This document shows, one piece after another, positions 53,700 to 62,723 of a stretch of DNA of 64,000 nucleotides. Within the stretch, counting starts at the first letter, position 1; the number at the start of each line of letters is the position of its first letter. A program made the translations under genes and the position numbers. Origin of the DNA: Amoeboaphelidium occidentale (taxonomy: Eukaryota > Aphelidiomycota > Aphelidea); contig JALGPX010000011.1 in the NCBI GenBank assembly GCA_023515795.1, positions 6,338-70,337 of the forward strand, written 5' to 3'. The notes under the pieces are model-generated. The model was not told the origin of the DNA and searched no databases. It worked only from the letters and a program-made list of their open reading frames with translations.

Positions 53700-54218
53700 G
53701 AAAAGTATAATCATTCAACTTTTGCAACAGAGAAAGATTCTGTTGTAGTGTTTTACTTTAAATCTATTCTATTCATTTCAATATCTGTTCTATTAGTTAG
53801 ATACTATGATTTGTATAATGTAGTTTATGAAGAAGTTGTTGTTGTTAGTAGCAGCAGTAGTAGTAGTAGTAGTAGTAGTAGTAGCAGCAGTAGGTTGACT
53901 AGGTATGCTTTTATAACCCTTTTCTTCCCTAATGTTTATAGACCTGTTTACTTTTGGTTGGGATTGATGTGTACTTTTGCTTATTCTCTAATCTTTCTGT
54001 ACATTTGGTTGTATTGGTCCAAAATTAGAAATGTTCCTATTGAATATGATAAATTGAAACAAGTTAGTCCCCTTCTAATTCCTACTGCTACTCTATTGAT
54101 ACTGTTGAGTGGATTGAGTTTCAGTGTTGCATTCTACTCAGTCATTGGAGTACTCACTCCTGTAGTTCTGTTTCTAATTTACTTGGGAGCAATAAGTTTC
54201 ATCAGTCTAATCTTTTAA
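53640..54218 (+). CDS. Multi-span membrane protein, unknown
   Basis: A single exon of 192 aa from ATG 53640 (an identical ATG is at 53456 in the duplicated copy). The N-terminus MVVPKERNFDVKLKDADD is charged and cytosolic in character. Four hydrophobic segments follow: about 36-56, 85-125 (FWLGLMCTFAYSLIFLYIWLYW, long), 140-160 and 168-190, with a polySer run from an AGT/AGC repeat (53847-53892) between the first two. I do not recognise the family; small four-span endomembrane proteins look like this. The stop is 46 bp from the eS17 stop. Confidence 0.7.
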   Translation: MVVPKERNFDVKLKDADDVTEKYNHSTFATEKDSVVVFYFKSILFISISVLLVRYYDLYNVVYEEVVVVSSSSSSSSSSSSSSSRLTRYAFITLFFPNVYRPVYFWLGLMCTFAYSLIFLYIWLYWSKIRNVPIEYDKLKQVSPLLIPTATLLILLSGLSFSVAFYSVIGVLTPVVLFLIYLGAISFISLIF

Positions 54219-54264
54219 CAGGAATAGATTTTTAGTTAATGGATTAGTTGGGGTTGGGGTTTAT

Positions 54265-54890
54265 TTATGCCCTTCTTGGCTTCTTTAGGCCTGGTGCACC
54301 TGCTGTAGCTCCGGTAGCTGCTGCTCCACTAGTTCCAGCTGCCTCACTTGGTGTCTGTACTCCAGGCAATTCATCCATACCTAGTGCCTTCAACATTTGT
54401 CTAGTTTCTCTGTCTACCAGAATCTTTTCGACTTGTAGCGCAGATGTTTCTGGAACGTAATTGTCCTTTCTCTCGCGTTCTTCTTCTTGCAATTTAAATG
54501 AAATGCCGCGGACAGGGCCCTTCTGGATGCGCTTCATTAAATGGGTGGTGAATCCAGCAATCTTGTTGCGGAGTCTCTTGGTTGGAATGATTGCAATTTC
54601 AGAGCATAACTTCTTGTTTGTCTGGAAGTCCAGAGTCAAACGAGGATAGTACTTTTCAATGATTACTCTTGCTGATTTCTTGACTGTCTTTGTTCTGACG
54701 CGGCCCTATACATTAAGAAGTGGTTAGGTCTGTTCTTAATACAAGAGGATGGACTAGATGGAATAGAAGTCTTCTGTTTTGATGCCTTTAAGGTCCAGCG
54801 CTCTCAGTCCTAATAGCCCCAAAGAAAGCTCGATTTAATGGTCCAGGTCGCGTCTATTCCATTTGCCCATTGTGTGGTTTTACTTACCAT
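54265..54890 (-). CDS. RPS17: Small-subunit ribosomal protein eS17
   Basis: Exon 1 is only the ATG (54890-54888). A 182-nt intron (54706-54887, GTAAGT...TATAG) follows, then exon 2 (54705-54265) encodes [20 protein letters not shown] and the rest, 147 aa in all. The family core is plain: [40 protein letters not shown]. eS17 is a constituent of the 40S head. The C-terminus has an Ala/Gly/Thr-rich extension compared with the roughly 135-residue human protein. The intron is the longest certain one in the window; I saw no clear snoRNA boxes in it. Confidence 0.96.
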
Positions 54891-55025
54891 TTTCCGAGAG
54901 TGTAAAAGAAAAAAATTTTCGTTGGGTTTTTTTTCAGATTGGATCGACAACCTTAGCGCGATTTTGGATTCATCACTGAACCGAAGAGCAGACTGAAGGT
55001 TTTGTTTGGTGGAATAGTATAGAGT

Positions 55026-57533
55026 CTATTCAGAATTATTCAATATTTTACTGTCATTCTTCTCTTTGCTGCTGCTGCTACTACTACTACTACTATCGGC
55101 GGCTTTCTCCAAATTATTGATGTAGTCTGGTTGATTCATAAACTCTTTAACGATATCAGAGTACTTTGATTTCATTCCTGATTGTTCCATCAGTTTCAGT
55201 ACTTCATCTCTTAAATTGCCTTCGAAACAATCTNNNNNNNNNNNNNNNNNNNNNCTACTATCGGCGGCTTTCTCCAAATTATTGATGTAGTCTGGTTGAT
55301 TCATAAACTCTTTAACGATATTAGAGTACTTTGATTTCATTCCTGATTGTTCCATCAGTTTCAGTACTTCATCTCTTAAATTGCCTTCGAAACAATCTAC
55401 AATATCCCATACTTGTTTCTCTGTTAATTTAACATCTGATCCAGCCATATCAATAACTGCTTCTCTTGCTTTTTGTTCATCAGTACTCGAAAGAATCTTC
55501 ACGTAATGTACCCATAAATCCGATGGTAATTTCTCGCTTTCTGATCGATACTTTTCTTCCATGACGTTAAAAACTTTCTCCAAAACATTCACCGAAACAT
55601 TTGAGCTCTTTAATAGATTCAAAGTGTACTTTAGTGCATTAGATTCTATACGTTCAGTGCCAGTTATTAGTAAATTAAAGAAATTCAACACTTTATCGGT
55701 TCTACCCTCCTGTGCACTCAAGCCCATCAGCATTACATAAGTACTGGAATTCGGTTTAACTTCTCTGGCTTCTTGCAGAACTTTTTGCGCAGTATCAAAA
55801 TCACCATTTCTGACACAGCCAGTAAGTAGTGCATTATAAGTCGCGATGGTAATCGGCATATTGCGTTTCTTCATTTCATTGTATATATCCCAACATTCTT
55901 CCATTGAATGGCCGTGCTTAGCGTATGAATAGATTAGAGCAGTGTAAGCTACAGAGTCCAACTGCAAAGAATTCATATCCTTGTAAATTTCATAAACTAC
56001 AGAGTAATTTCCAGCTCTTGCAGCTCCATTCAGCATAACTGTGCAAAGAACTGTATCTGGTTTAATTGACTGTGATTTCATATTTCTGTACAATTCCAGG
56101 GCTTCATCAAACATACCAAATGAACAGTAACCGTACATTAAGGAAGTCAGAGTGACTATGGAAGGTGAGATCGATTTTGAGTGCATTTCATTAAGCATCT
56201 GAACAGCATTTGAAATCATTCCTCGTTTAATGTAGCCATGCATTATGATAGAATGCGCCAAAAGAGCAGCATGAGCACTTTTGAAATCAGATTTTGGTAG
56301 TAATTGATTGAATTTCGCCAGGATATCTGTAGCCTTCATAATATGATCAATAGTAGTCGATTTGAAGCAATAAAGTTTTAGCATATCCAAATAAGATTCG
56401 ATATCTGTATAGCTCTGCAGTTTGAAATCATTTGGATGAGATTTACGAATACGACTGAATACAGCTTCAGCAGATACTAAATCTTCATTAACAACATGAC
56501 ATTTCAATAGAATCTTGTCATGATCATCTTCTGAGAGCAACTGATATTTTTCTAACCATTCCAAACACGATGTTTTATGCCCTGGTCTGGATGCATAACC
56601 TGTGCATATTGTTCTCAGAAAGGTTGCATCATATTCCGTAACGAACTCTTCAATTTCCTGTTCAATAAAATCTGTCCGTATAGTCGTGGTAGCTTTAAAC
56701 AAAGATTTAATATACAAGCCAATAGCTTCTTTAGTTCTTTCAGCTTGTCGAGAAACATTTTCTTTTAAATCTTCTTCCGAAGCTTTGACGATCTGTTGCA
56801 GAAACAAGCGAGCAGAAGAGAAATCAGAAACTTGACAAAACCCTTTAACAAAAGCATACTGTAAATTAGAGTCTCGCAACTCCTTATAAACTTCCAACGC
56901 GTAATTTGTATTGGAATGCCTGATCAAATACGGAATGATAATGTTCCAATCTTCCGTAGACAGAATCGAAGCATTCTCTTTAACTTCATCAATAAGACCA
57001 TATTCTGCACACTTTCGTATAAGCTGAGGAGTCTTTGTATGAAAAGTATCATAAATTAATTTCAGTTTTGTTCTGAATGAGGAATGCCCAAAAGCAGCAG
57101 CCGTAGAGGAATTATCTCCATTCAAGAGCAACGATGAGTCATCTTCTCCGGTAGTGCCTTCTTCTATTCCAGAATTCTCAGTAGAAGCTCGATCTTGAGT
57201 GTCGACAACAGATACGTCATCGCTGTCTTCTTCGCCGTAAAACCTCCTCCGAATGCCGCGAATAGAATTAAAAGAATTCCCAATAGTCACAAATGCCTTC
57301 ATTCGATCTCTGTCGTCCATCGTATCCCTGTTCAGTAGAAACCTATTCCATTCATTCTCTGATTCTTTTGATATCAATAAATTCCCCAAGACAAATTCCT
57401 TCCTATTGGTGCTGGTAAAAGTGTTGCATACAACAGGCGCAGAGTGGAACGCATTCAACCGTGTTTTATAGGAATTATGGAATGTGGGAAAGTGTGCGCG
57501 TTTACCGAAATGGCGCAGCAGCATCATCGGCAT
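55026..57533 (-). CDS. Pentatricopeptide-repeat protein, probably mitochondrial
   Basis: A single frame from ATG 57533 (MPMMLLRHFGKRAHFPTFHN) with a basic, Ser/Arg-rich N-terminus that suits mitochondrial import. From about residue 200 it has many 35-residue PPR-type helical pairs, clearest around residues 470-620 (for example TLTSLMYGYCSFGMFDEALELYRNM, with KPDTV and SIKPD turns). PPR proteins bind organellar RNA for processing, stability or translation. The C-terminal part is disturbed by an N run (55234-55254) whose flanks repeat each other, so the last about 50 residues are written twice. The tail holds a polySer run from an AGT/AGC repeat. It is divergent from ACBP with 61 bp between ATGs. 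Confidence 0.88.
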   Translation of the reverse strand: MPMMLLRHFGKRAHFPTFHNSYKTRLNAFHSAPVVCNTFTSTNRKEFVLGNLLISKESENEWNRFLLNRDTMDDRDRMKAFVTIGNSFNSIRGIRRRFYGEEDSDDVSVVDTQDRASTENSGIEEGTTGEDDSSLLLNGDNSSTAAAFGHSSFRTKLKLIYDTFHTKTPQLIRKCAEYGLIDEVKENASILSTEDWNIIIPYLIRHSNTNYALEVYKELRDSNLQYAFVKGFCQVSDFSSARLFLQQIVKASEEDLKENVSRQAERTKEAIGLYIKSLFKATTTIRTDFIEQEIEEFVTEYDATFLRTICTGYASRPGHKTSCLEWLEKYQLLSEDDHDKILLKCHVVNEDLVSAEAVFSRIRKSHPNDFKLQSYTDIESYLDMLKLYCFKSTTIDHIMKATDILAKFNQLLPKSDFKSAHAALLAHSIIMHGYIKRGMISNAVQMLNEMHSKSISPSIVTLTSLMYGYCSFGMFDEALELYRNMKSQSIKPDTVLCTVMLNGAARAGNYSVVYEIYKDMNSLQLDSVAYTALIYSYAKHGHSMEECWDIYNEMKKRNMPITIATYNALLTGCVRNGDFDTAQKVLQEAREVKPNSSTYVMLMGLSAQEGRTDKVLNFFNLLITGTERIESNALKYTLNLLKSSNVSVNVLEKVFNVMEEKYRSESEKLPSDLWVHYVKILSSTDEQKAREAVIDMAGSDVKLTEKQVWDIVDCFEGNLRDEVLKLMEQSGMKSKYSNIVKEFMNQPDYINNLEKAADSXXXXXXXXDCFEGNLRDEVLKLMEQSGMKSKYSDIVKEFMNQPDYINNLEKAADSSSSSSSSSKEKNDSKILNNSE
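55090..55398. repeat. Duplicated contig ends around an N gap in the PPR gene
   Basis: 55090-55233 and 55255-55398 are the same 144 bp with one C/T difference, flanking 21 Ns. The repeat starts at a CTA microsatellite. Likely an assembly artefact from two haplotypes. Confidence 0.85.
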
Positions 57534-57594
57534 TCTTTGCAATCTCAAAGCTTGATTTCTGGCTTTTCAAAAAAAGTTATCACTGCGACTCAAA
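57534..57594. promoter_or_regulatory. 61-bp shared promoter and leaders of PPR and ACBP genes
   Basis: Only 61 bp separate the divergent start codons of the PPR protein (57533, minus) and ACBP (57595, plus). Both core promoters and 5' leaders must lie here or inside the neighbouring coding sequence. A T/A-rich run (TTTTCAAAAAAAGTT) is the most notable element; no TATA box was recognised. Confidence 0.5.
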
Positions 57595-57926
57595 ATGGAA
57601 CAGAAATTCAAGAAGGCTGCTTATTTGATTAGAAACGGACCTCCAAGAGACGCTTCAAATGAGGAAAAGTTACAATTCTACTCTTACTTCAAGCAGGCAA
57701 CTGAAGGAGGTACGTTCTACCAGGGTGATTGGAATTCTAATTCTGTGTAGACGTCAAGGGTGAACAACCATGGCAAATCCAATTAGAAGCAAGAGCAAAG
57801 TACGACGCATGGGCAAAGTTAAAGGGAATGTCAAAGGAAGACGCAATGAAGCATTACGTTGATTTGCTGGCAAAGGGAGATCCAAACTGGGAGTCTCATT
57901 CTGCACTGAGTGGATACTCTGGGTAA
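57595..57926 (+). CDS. ACB1: Acyl-CoA-binding protein
   Basis: Two exons (57595-57709, 57751-57926) over a 41-nt intron (57710-57750, GTACGT...GTGTAG) give 96 aa, a little longer than the usual 86-90. The family signatures are present: FKKAAYLIRN, SNEEKLQFYSYFKQATEGDV, the loop then KYDAWAKLKGMSKEDAMKHYV. ACBP is a cytosolic four-helix protein that carries medium- and long-chain acyl-CoA esters. The conserved Tyr and Lys residues that hold the CoA are in YSYFKQA and AKYDAW. It is easy to overlook because both exons are short. The stop is 20 bp from the LSM2 stop on the other strand. Confidence 0.95.
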
Positions 57927-57930
57927 AGTA

Positions 57931-57948
57931 AATAAATTCAAATTTATT
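57931..57948. promoter_or_regulatory. Overlapping bidirectional polyadenylation signals
   Basis: AATAAA on the plus strand (57931-57936) serves ACBP, and AATAAA on the minus strand (57948-57943) overlaps the LSM2 stop codon. The two convergent genes share this 20-bp tail region. Confidence 0.6.
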
Positions 57949-58341
57949 ATGATTTAACTGAAGCTGTTGAAGTATTTAAACCAGATTCTCTTCTGGTTGC
58001 GTCTTGTAGTAAATCTACTTGTACTTCACTCTTTGGCAAGTGAACATATCTCAGCACACTTCCTCTTATGAAGCAACTCTTAATGCACGTCTAATTAAAA
58101 ACGAAAATCAGTCGCAATACGTAAAAGATAATTACCAGTTGGGGATAATCAGAGTTATCCACTTGAACATTATCAAGTTTTATACAAAGATACTGATCCA
58201 CTGATACAAGAGTTCCTGTTAATTGTAAATCATTCTTTAATTCCACAGTAACTTGTTTTCCAACCAAAGTTTTAAAGAATGAATAGAAAAGCTGTAAATA
58301 GTTAAAAGTATTTCAGGGGAAGTGGGAAGTAGATTTACCAT
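57947..58341 (-). CDS. LSM2: U6 snRNA-associated Sm-like protein LSM2
   Basis: Three exons: ATG alone (58341-58339), 58291-58136 and 58090-57947, with introns of 47 nt (58292-58338) and 45 nt (58091-58135), giving 100 aa. The rebuilt protein reads M-LFYSFFKTLVGKQVTVELK at the start, then the Sm1 core GTLVSVDQYLCIKLDNV and the Sm2 motif CFIRGSVLRYVHLP, and it ends with the family's LLQDATRRE. LSM2 is part of the Lsm2-8 ring on U6 snRNA in splicing and of the Lsm1-7 ring in mRNA decay. No long frame exists here, so it can be found only by joining the exons. Confidence 0.95.
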
Positions 58342-59029
58342 TTAGGATTTTGCGAATAGAAAAAGATCGCTCGCTAGCGTGATTGAGTGGAAAAAGAACC
58401 GGAAAACGCACAGAAAATTTTCTTCAAGTTCAAATGATGTTCGTATTTTGATGAAAATTCGATTAGTCTTTCCGATTAATGTACGCCTTAAACACGCGTG
58501 CATTACTGAGGACAATCTACGCAACTGATGAAAGTTTTCCCTCTTGGTCTTTATTGCGGCTAGGTCTAAGTTCTTTTTATAAACGCGCTATTATGAAAAG
58601 AACGTATTCTCAGTCTGTAATAAGATGATAGCCTTTTACAATTAGACCAACTGATGACTTCCAATAAATGTCAAGCTCAACAATCTGACTTCTGTGCTGA
58701 TATATTGGTATTCTGATGGTCTCTGTTAGTAATTTCCGCAGTCAAGACTAGAAATAGTGAGATGTAGTCTTCGTAGTAGTCCTAGTTCGATCTGATATCA
58801 AGTGAACTTCTGTAGCCTCAATGTGCATATCTGATTTCTAAATTTCTAAACTATTAATAGCTGAGAAGGCCTGAGGTCAAATTGTTTCATCATAAATTTC
58901 ACATAACGTCAGCACGTGTATCATAGCCATCAAACTCACAATCTGCTATAAGGTTTCAAACAATCATCTACAACCGCAAATAGTCCAAACTAGACAGATC
59001 TTTCACTTCAATTGCACACATTGATCATC
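58342..59029. other. Intergenic, no gene seen
   Basis: About 690 bp between the LSM2 start and the membrane-kinase start, which are divergent. No convincing coding frame. CTGATGA strings followed by CTGA occur (for example about 58651-58690), reminiscent of box C/D snoRNA boxes, but spacing and terminal stems were not convincing. Confidence 0.45.
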
Positions 59030-60454
59030 ATGGATAGTGCACAAATTGGAGGAGTTGTAGCAGCTGTCCTAGTACTTTTACTTTCTATTGCTTTGGTTCT
59101 CTGGTATTGTCGCAAGTATGATCCTACTAGTGGACTTGGAGGAAATAGAACTACTGATTCTACTGCAGCAGCCATTAGATCAAGATCTCAGTCGAAGAAT
59201 AGTCAGACCAGCGCTACCACTACACCCAAATCATCTATAACGGCTACTGCGGCAATTGGAAAGTAATTCTACTGCACTTTGAAACAGCGCTCTAACAGCT
59301 TTGTCTTTAGAAAGTATGACATTGGGATTAAAAATGAGAAGGGAATGAATGATAAAGCGATAAGGAACGATCCTGTTGTGCAGCAAGATCATAAGAACTC
59401 CAAACAGGATATTCGTCAAGTACAATCACAAAACTCTATGGGAGGAGCTCTGAACGATACGGACGATAAACATGGGACATCAACTGCTGATCATTCATTT
59501 GAAGATTACAACCAGAAGCACAGTCGATCTACTGGTAATGCTTCGAGCACCCATAGTGAGGATCAAAGAGCACAAGATGTTGATGAACAGTCTGGAGATG
59601 AGGAAGTATACGATCAGCAGAGACTTGATAATATGACTGTTGATCTATCTGGAACAACTTATGCAACAACAACTATAGGTAATTATGTCAGTGGTCGGTG
59701 TTAGTTAACGATTCTTTTAGGTCTTTCTCTGCCTGGGTTCTTGTATGCGGATCGACGATGTTTTGCATTGGCGCAGAAAATAGGGCAGGGTGGATATGGT
59801 TCTATTCATTTGGCAGAAGGCCGTATAGCGAAACTTCAAGAATACGGGAGTATAATTGTTGCAAAGAAATTTGCAGAGTCAGAAGCAGAATTGGATGCGC
59901 ACAAGAAGCTACTGTTCATGCAAGAAGTTAGTATATTTTACGCTTTGCACAGGGAAGAGCATATTGCAAAGATTCTGGGATTCTGTTTTTCACCTGTGTG
60001 TATTCTGCTGAAATTTTACAGTCTTGGTTCACTTGATGCTCTGATACATTCTAAAAAATGGGGAAATATAAAGAAGCGATACTCCATGTTGATGGATATT
60101 GCTAGAGGTATTAAATCTATTCATGCTCTAGATCTAGCCCACTGTGATATAAAACCGCATAATGTTCTTGTGGAACGCTTGCAGAAAGGCTATCGTTGTG
60201 TTTTAACAGATTTTGGAATATCGCATGTTCTATCTGCAAAGCTACTCAATGTGAAACATTTTACAATTATAAATAAGAATGGCTGTTCCTTTAGGTACGC
60301 CTCGCCAGAAACATTTATGAGATGTCATGGAGCTAAAATACCTCAAGTGAGGGAATCAGACGTATATTCTTTGGCAGTGGTGCTGAATGAAATGGCGACA
60401 AAAGTAGTTCCCTGGTCAGACATCGTCCCATTACAAGCAGAAACTAAACCATAA
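59030..60454 (+). CDS. Membrane-anchored protein kinase without ectodomain, C-lobe shortened
   Basis: Three exons (59030-59262, 59311-59678, 59721-60454) over introns of 48 and 42 nt give 444 aa. The N-terminus has only eight residues before a membrane span (about 8-28, GGVVAAVLVLLLSIALVLWYC), then CRKYDP and about 180 polar residues rich in Ser/Thr/Asp. The kinase domain (about 215-444) has IGQGGYGSIHLAEG, IIVAKKF, HCDIKPHN, DFGIS and ASPE, so the active-site residues are intact, but it ends PWSDIVPLQAETKP soon after helix F. It matches the receptor kinases at 0.5-10.7 kb in kinase sequence and in the shortened end. It may need a partner for sensing, such as the kinase-less propeller proteins; that is inference. 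Confidence 0.82.
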
Positions 60455-60522
60455 ACCTATTTGTTCTGTTCTGAAATCGAAGCTTGCGCGAATTTTGTCT
60501 TTTTCGAGTTTTCTTAGCAAAA

Positions 60523-61080
60523 ATGGCACCTTCTTCGAACTCAAATCAAAATAATTCTTCTTGCTGCGATTCTTGTTTCTTCACTTCATGTTGCTGTTGT
60601 CTAAGCCTCAAAACAGGCGCAATTATCATTCTGTTGCTTGCAGTTGTTGGATATGCTGCTTCCCTTTCGACTCTGATTGCTAACCCAAAGGATATTTTCT
60701 CTATCGCTATCGCTGTGCTCGGCGTTGTTCTTGCTCTAGTTGGCCTAATTGGTTCGATATATGAAAATCCCAGTGTTGTTCAATTCATTGCAACGGTTTA
60801 TCTCGTTTATATTGTTGTATGTCTGGGAAACATTGCCTATGCGCTGGTCCATGTTTTCTCCGGTGAATGGTACGATAATTGTGTAAAGGAATTAGATAGC
60901 TCATCCTCTATGGATTGTGACGATGTGCGTAATATTACGGCTACTATTGTTGGTGTTGCTGGAGCTATACAGTTCTTGATCAGTTTCTTGATCATTTGGG
61001 TATTGTTTTCATATTACAGAGAATTAAAGAGAGGATATGCGCGTATTCCTGTTCGTCATGTTCACTTCAACGATGCATGA
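60523..61080 (+). CDS. Cys-rich tetraspan membrane protein, family member 1
   Basis: A single exon of 185 aa from ATG 60523. After an Asn/Ser-rich start comes a Cys cluster (SCCDSCFFTSCCCCLS), then LKTGAIIILLLAVVG, the start of the first of four membrane spans (about 33-53, 60-83, 91-113, 145-170). The loop between spans 3 and 4 has Cys, Asp and Ser (NCVKELDSSSSMDCDD), and the short tail is basic. The layout is shared with the next two genes. The family name is unknown to me; the topology resembles MARVEL or LAPTM-like small tetraspans. The Cys cluster beside the first span is a plausible palmitoylation site. AATAAA follows the stop. Confidence 0.75.
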   Translation: MAPSSNSNQNNSSCCDSCFFTSCCCCLSLKTGAIIILLLAVVGYAASLSTLIANPKDIFSIAIAVLGVVLALVGLIGSIYENPSVVQFIATVYLVYIVVCLGNIAYALVHVFSGEWYDNCVKELDSSSSMDCDDVRNITATIVGVAGAIQFLISFLIIWVLFSYYRELKRGYARIPVRHVHFNDA

Positions 61081-61205
61081 AAGCCTTGAGGGGCAATAAA
61101 TCTGATTAATCGTTCCTTCTCTGGTGGAGAATTTGTCACATGCGTTTGTGCGTCGATCATTGTCAAACTTCACTAGCGCTTTTCAGTTTTTCTTGTCACT
61201 CTCAA

Positions 61206-61856
61206 ATGACTGGAAATTCTTATTATCCAATTGAGGATGCTGCGCCTAAGGACGGCTGCGTTGATTCCTGTGCTTTGAATGGATGCTGTTGTGGATGCTG
61301 CTCATTGAGAACAGGAGCAATCATCATTCTGGTTTTGACACTTATTGGGAATGTTGGCAATATTTCACAATTCGCTTCTTCTTCAACACTGAATGCTTTG
61401 CCACTCTGTGCTGGGATTTTGGGATTGTTGATTAACGCTGCTGGTCTTTACGCTGTTGTTAAAGAGAAGAAGCAATTGTTGAAATGGTTCACCATTGCTA
61501 ACTTTGTTCTATTGGTTGTTTCTGTCGTTGCTGTAATTGTTTCCATCGTATTGATGTCTACGCAGATTGGAAAGGACATGTGTATGGATGCTTACAAGGA
61601 TGAGAAGTTGCCAAAGGATTATGATCTTGACAGATTCTGCAGAGATGTTTTGGGCACTCTTATGGTGTCAGCTGGAATTGGTTTGAGCATTAGCACTCTT
61701 ATTAATGTTTACTGTATCTTGGTCTTATGGTCTTATTACAGGTTCTTGTGCAAGAATCAAAGAGTTGCCGTTTCATACGTGCCTGTGAATTCACATGCTC
61801 CGCCTGCCTACACCTCTAAGATTTATCCATCTGATTTAGAATCTCCTAGCAAGTGA
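61206..61856 (+). CDS. Cys-rich tetraspan membrane protein, family member 2
   Basis: A single exon of 216 aa from ATG 61206 (an in-frame ATG at 61140 would add 22 residues). It has the family's Cys cluster (ALNGCCCGCCSLRTGAIIIL), four membrane spans, a loop with two Cys (DMCMDAYKDEKLPKDYDLDRFC) before the last span, then WSYYRFLCKNQRVAVSYVPV and a Pro-rich tail with PPAYTS, a PPxY motif that could bind WW domains or Nedd4-type ligases. It is closest to the third copy. AATAAA lies 20 nt past the stop. Confidence 0.78.
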   Translation: MTGNSYYPIEDAAPKDGCVDSCALNGCCCGCCSLRTGAIIILVLTLIGNVGNISQFASSSTLNALPLCAGILGLLINAAGLYAVVKEKKQLLKWFTIANFVLLVVSVVAVIVSIVLMSTQIGKDMCMDAYKDEKLPKDYDLDRFCRDVLGTLMVSAGIGLSISTLINVYCILVLWSYYRFLCKNQRVAVSYVPVNSHAPPAYTSKIYPSDLESPSK

Positions 61857-61968
61857 AAATATTGTTGTTTTCAATAAATCAAACTTTGAAGTATCCTTTC
61901 TTCCAATCCCTGCTTCAGGAATCATTCGATTTGGTGCCAAAAAATGTTGCTACCTGTATTTCGAGAGA

Positions 61969-62667
61969 ATGAACAGAACTGGTGACAACTACAGATCTTT
62001 AGAAGATCCTTCCGAAAATAACGGGTCGCAGCGTGATACTTGTGCAGATCGATGCTTAATTCCTAACTGTTGCGGTTGTTGCGACTTGAAGACAGGAGCA
62101 ATGATCATTCTATCTTTGTCTTTGGTCTCAAGTATTCTTGGTTTCTTTAATTCTGCTGCTCAAGCTAATGGTTCTTCTCATAATATGTTGGCGAGCCTTT
62201 CAGGTCTCATTGTGACTTGTTGGGGCTTTTACGCGGTAATGCACGATAATGCTGCATTGTTGCGCAGCTATGTCAGAATCCAGGTTCTTCTCATGATCCT
62301 TGGTCTGATTCTTGACATAGTATTCCTTGTTGAGTTTTCTGGTCCTTCTGGTCACAAGTCTTGCACTCTGCAGTACAGCGGTGGTCAACTTCCTCGTGGT
62401 ACAGATATTGACAAGTTCTGTGATAATTTATTGAGAACTGTTGCAACCACTGTGGGAGTCACCTTGAGTGTGGCTTTAGCTCTAAGAATTTACTGTATTC
62501 TGATCTTGTGGTCATACTACAGATTCTTGTGCAGGAATGTTCAATTAACTGTTGCATTCGTCTCAGTAGCTGCACCACCAACTTCTCCCCTACCACCATA
62601 TGTACCTGCACCTCCAGCATATGAGAAAAAGTCACATGCTCCTGGAAATAACCCACAGATGCAGTAA
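61969..62667 (+). CDS. Cys-rich tetraspan membrane protein, family member 3
   Basis: A single exon of 232 aa from ATG 61969. It shares with its two upstream neighbours the Cys cluster (LIPNCCGCCDLKTGAMIIL), four spans, a loop with paired Cys (SCTLQYSGGQLPRGTDIDKFC) and the motif WSYYRFLCRN after the last span. The tail has PPPYVPAPPAYE, including PPxY-like motifs. The loop and tail align with those of member 2 at about half the positions by eye, so the three genes form a tandem array of duplicated genes. Function is unknown. Confidence 0.78.
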   Translation: MNRTGDNYRSLEDPSENNGSQRDTCADRCLIPNCCGCCDLKTGAMIILSLSLVSSILGFFNSAAQANGSSHNMLASLSGLIVTCWGFYAVMHDNAALLRSYVRIQVLLMILGLILDIVFLVEFSGPSGHKSCTLQYSGGQLPRGTDIDKFCDNLLRTVATTVGVTLSVALALRIYCILILWSYYRFLCRNVQLTVAFVSVAAPPTSPLPPYVPAPPAYEKKSHAPGNNPQMQ

Positions 62668-62723
62668 TCAATATATAATCACGTTCTTGATTTCTTGTTT
62701 GTTTCAGTTGTTTCAACCTTCAC

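Noticed and set aside
58640-58720. Box C/D snoRNA in the LSM2-kinase intergenic region
   Set aside because: CTGATGA and CTGA boxes occur, but the C box has a pyrimidine at its first base and no terminal stem was found around the pair.
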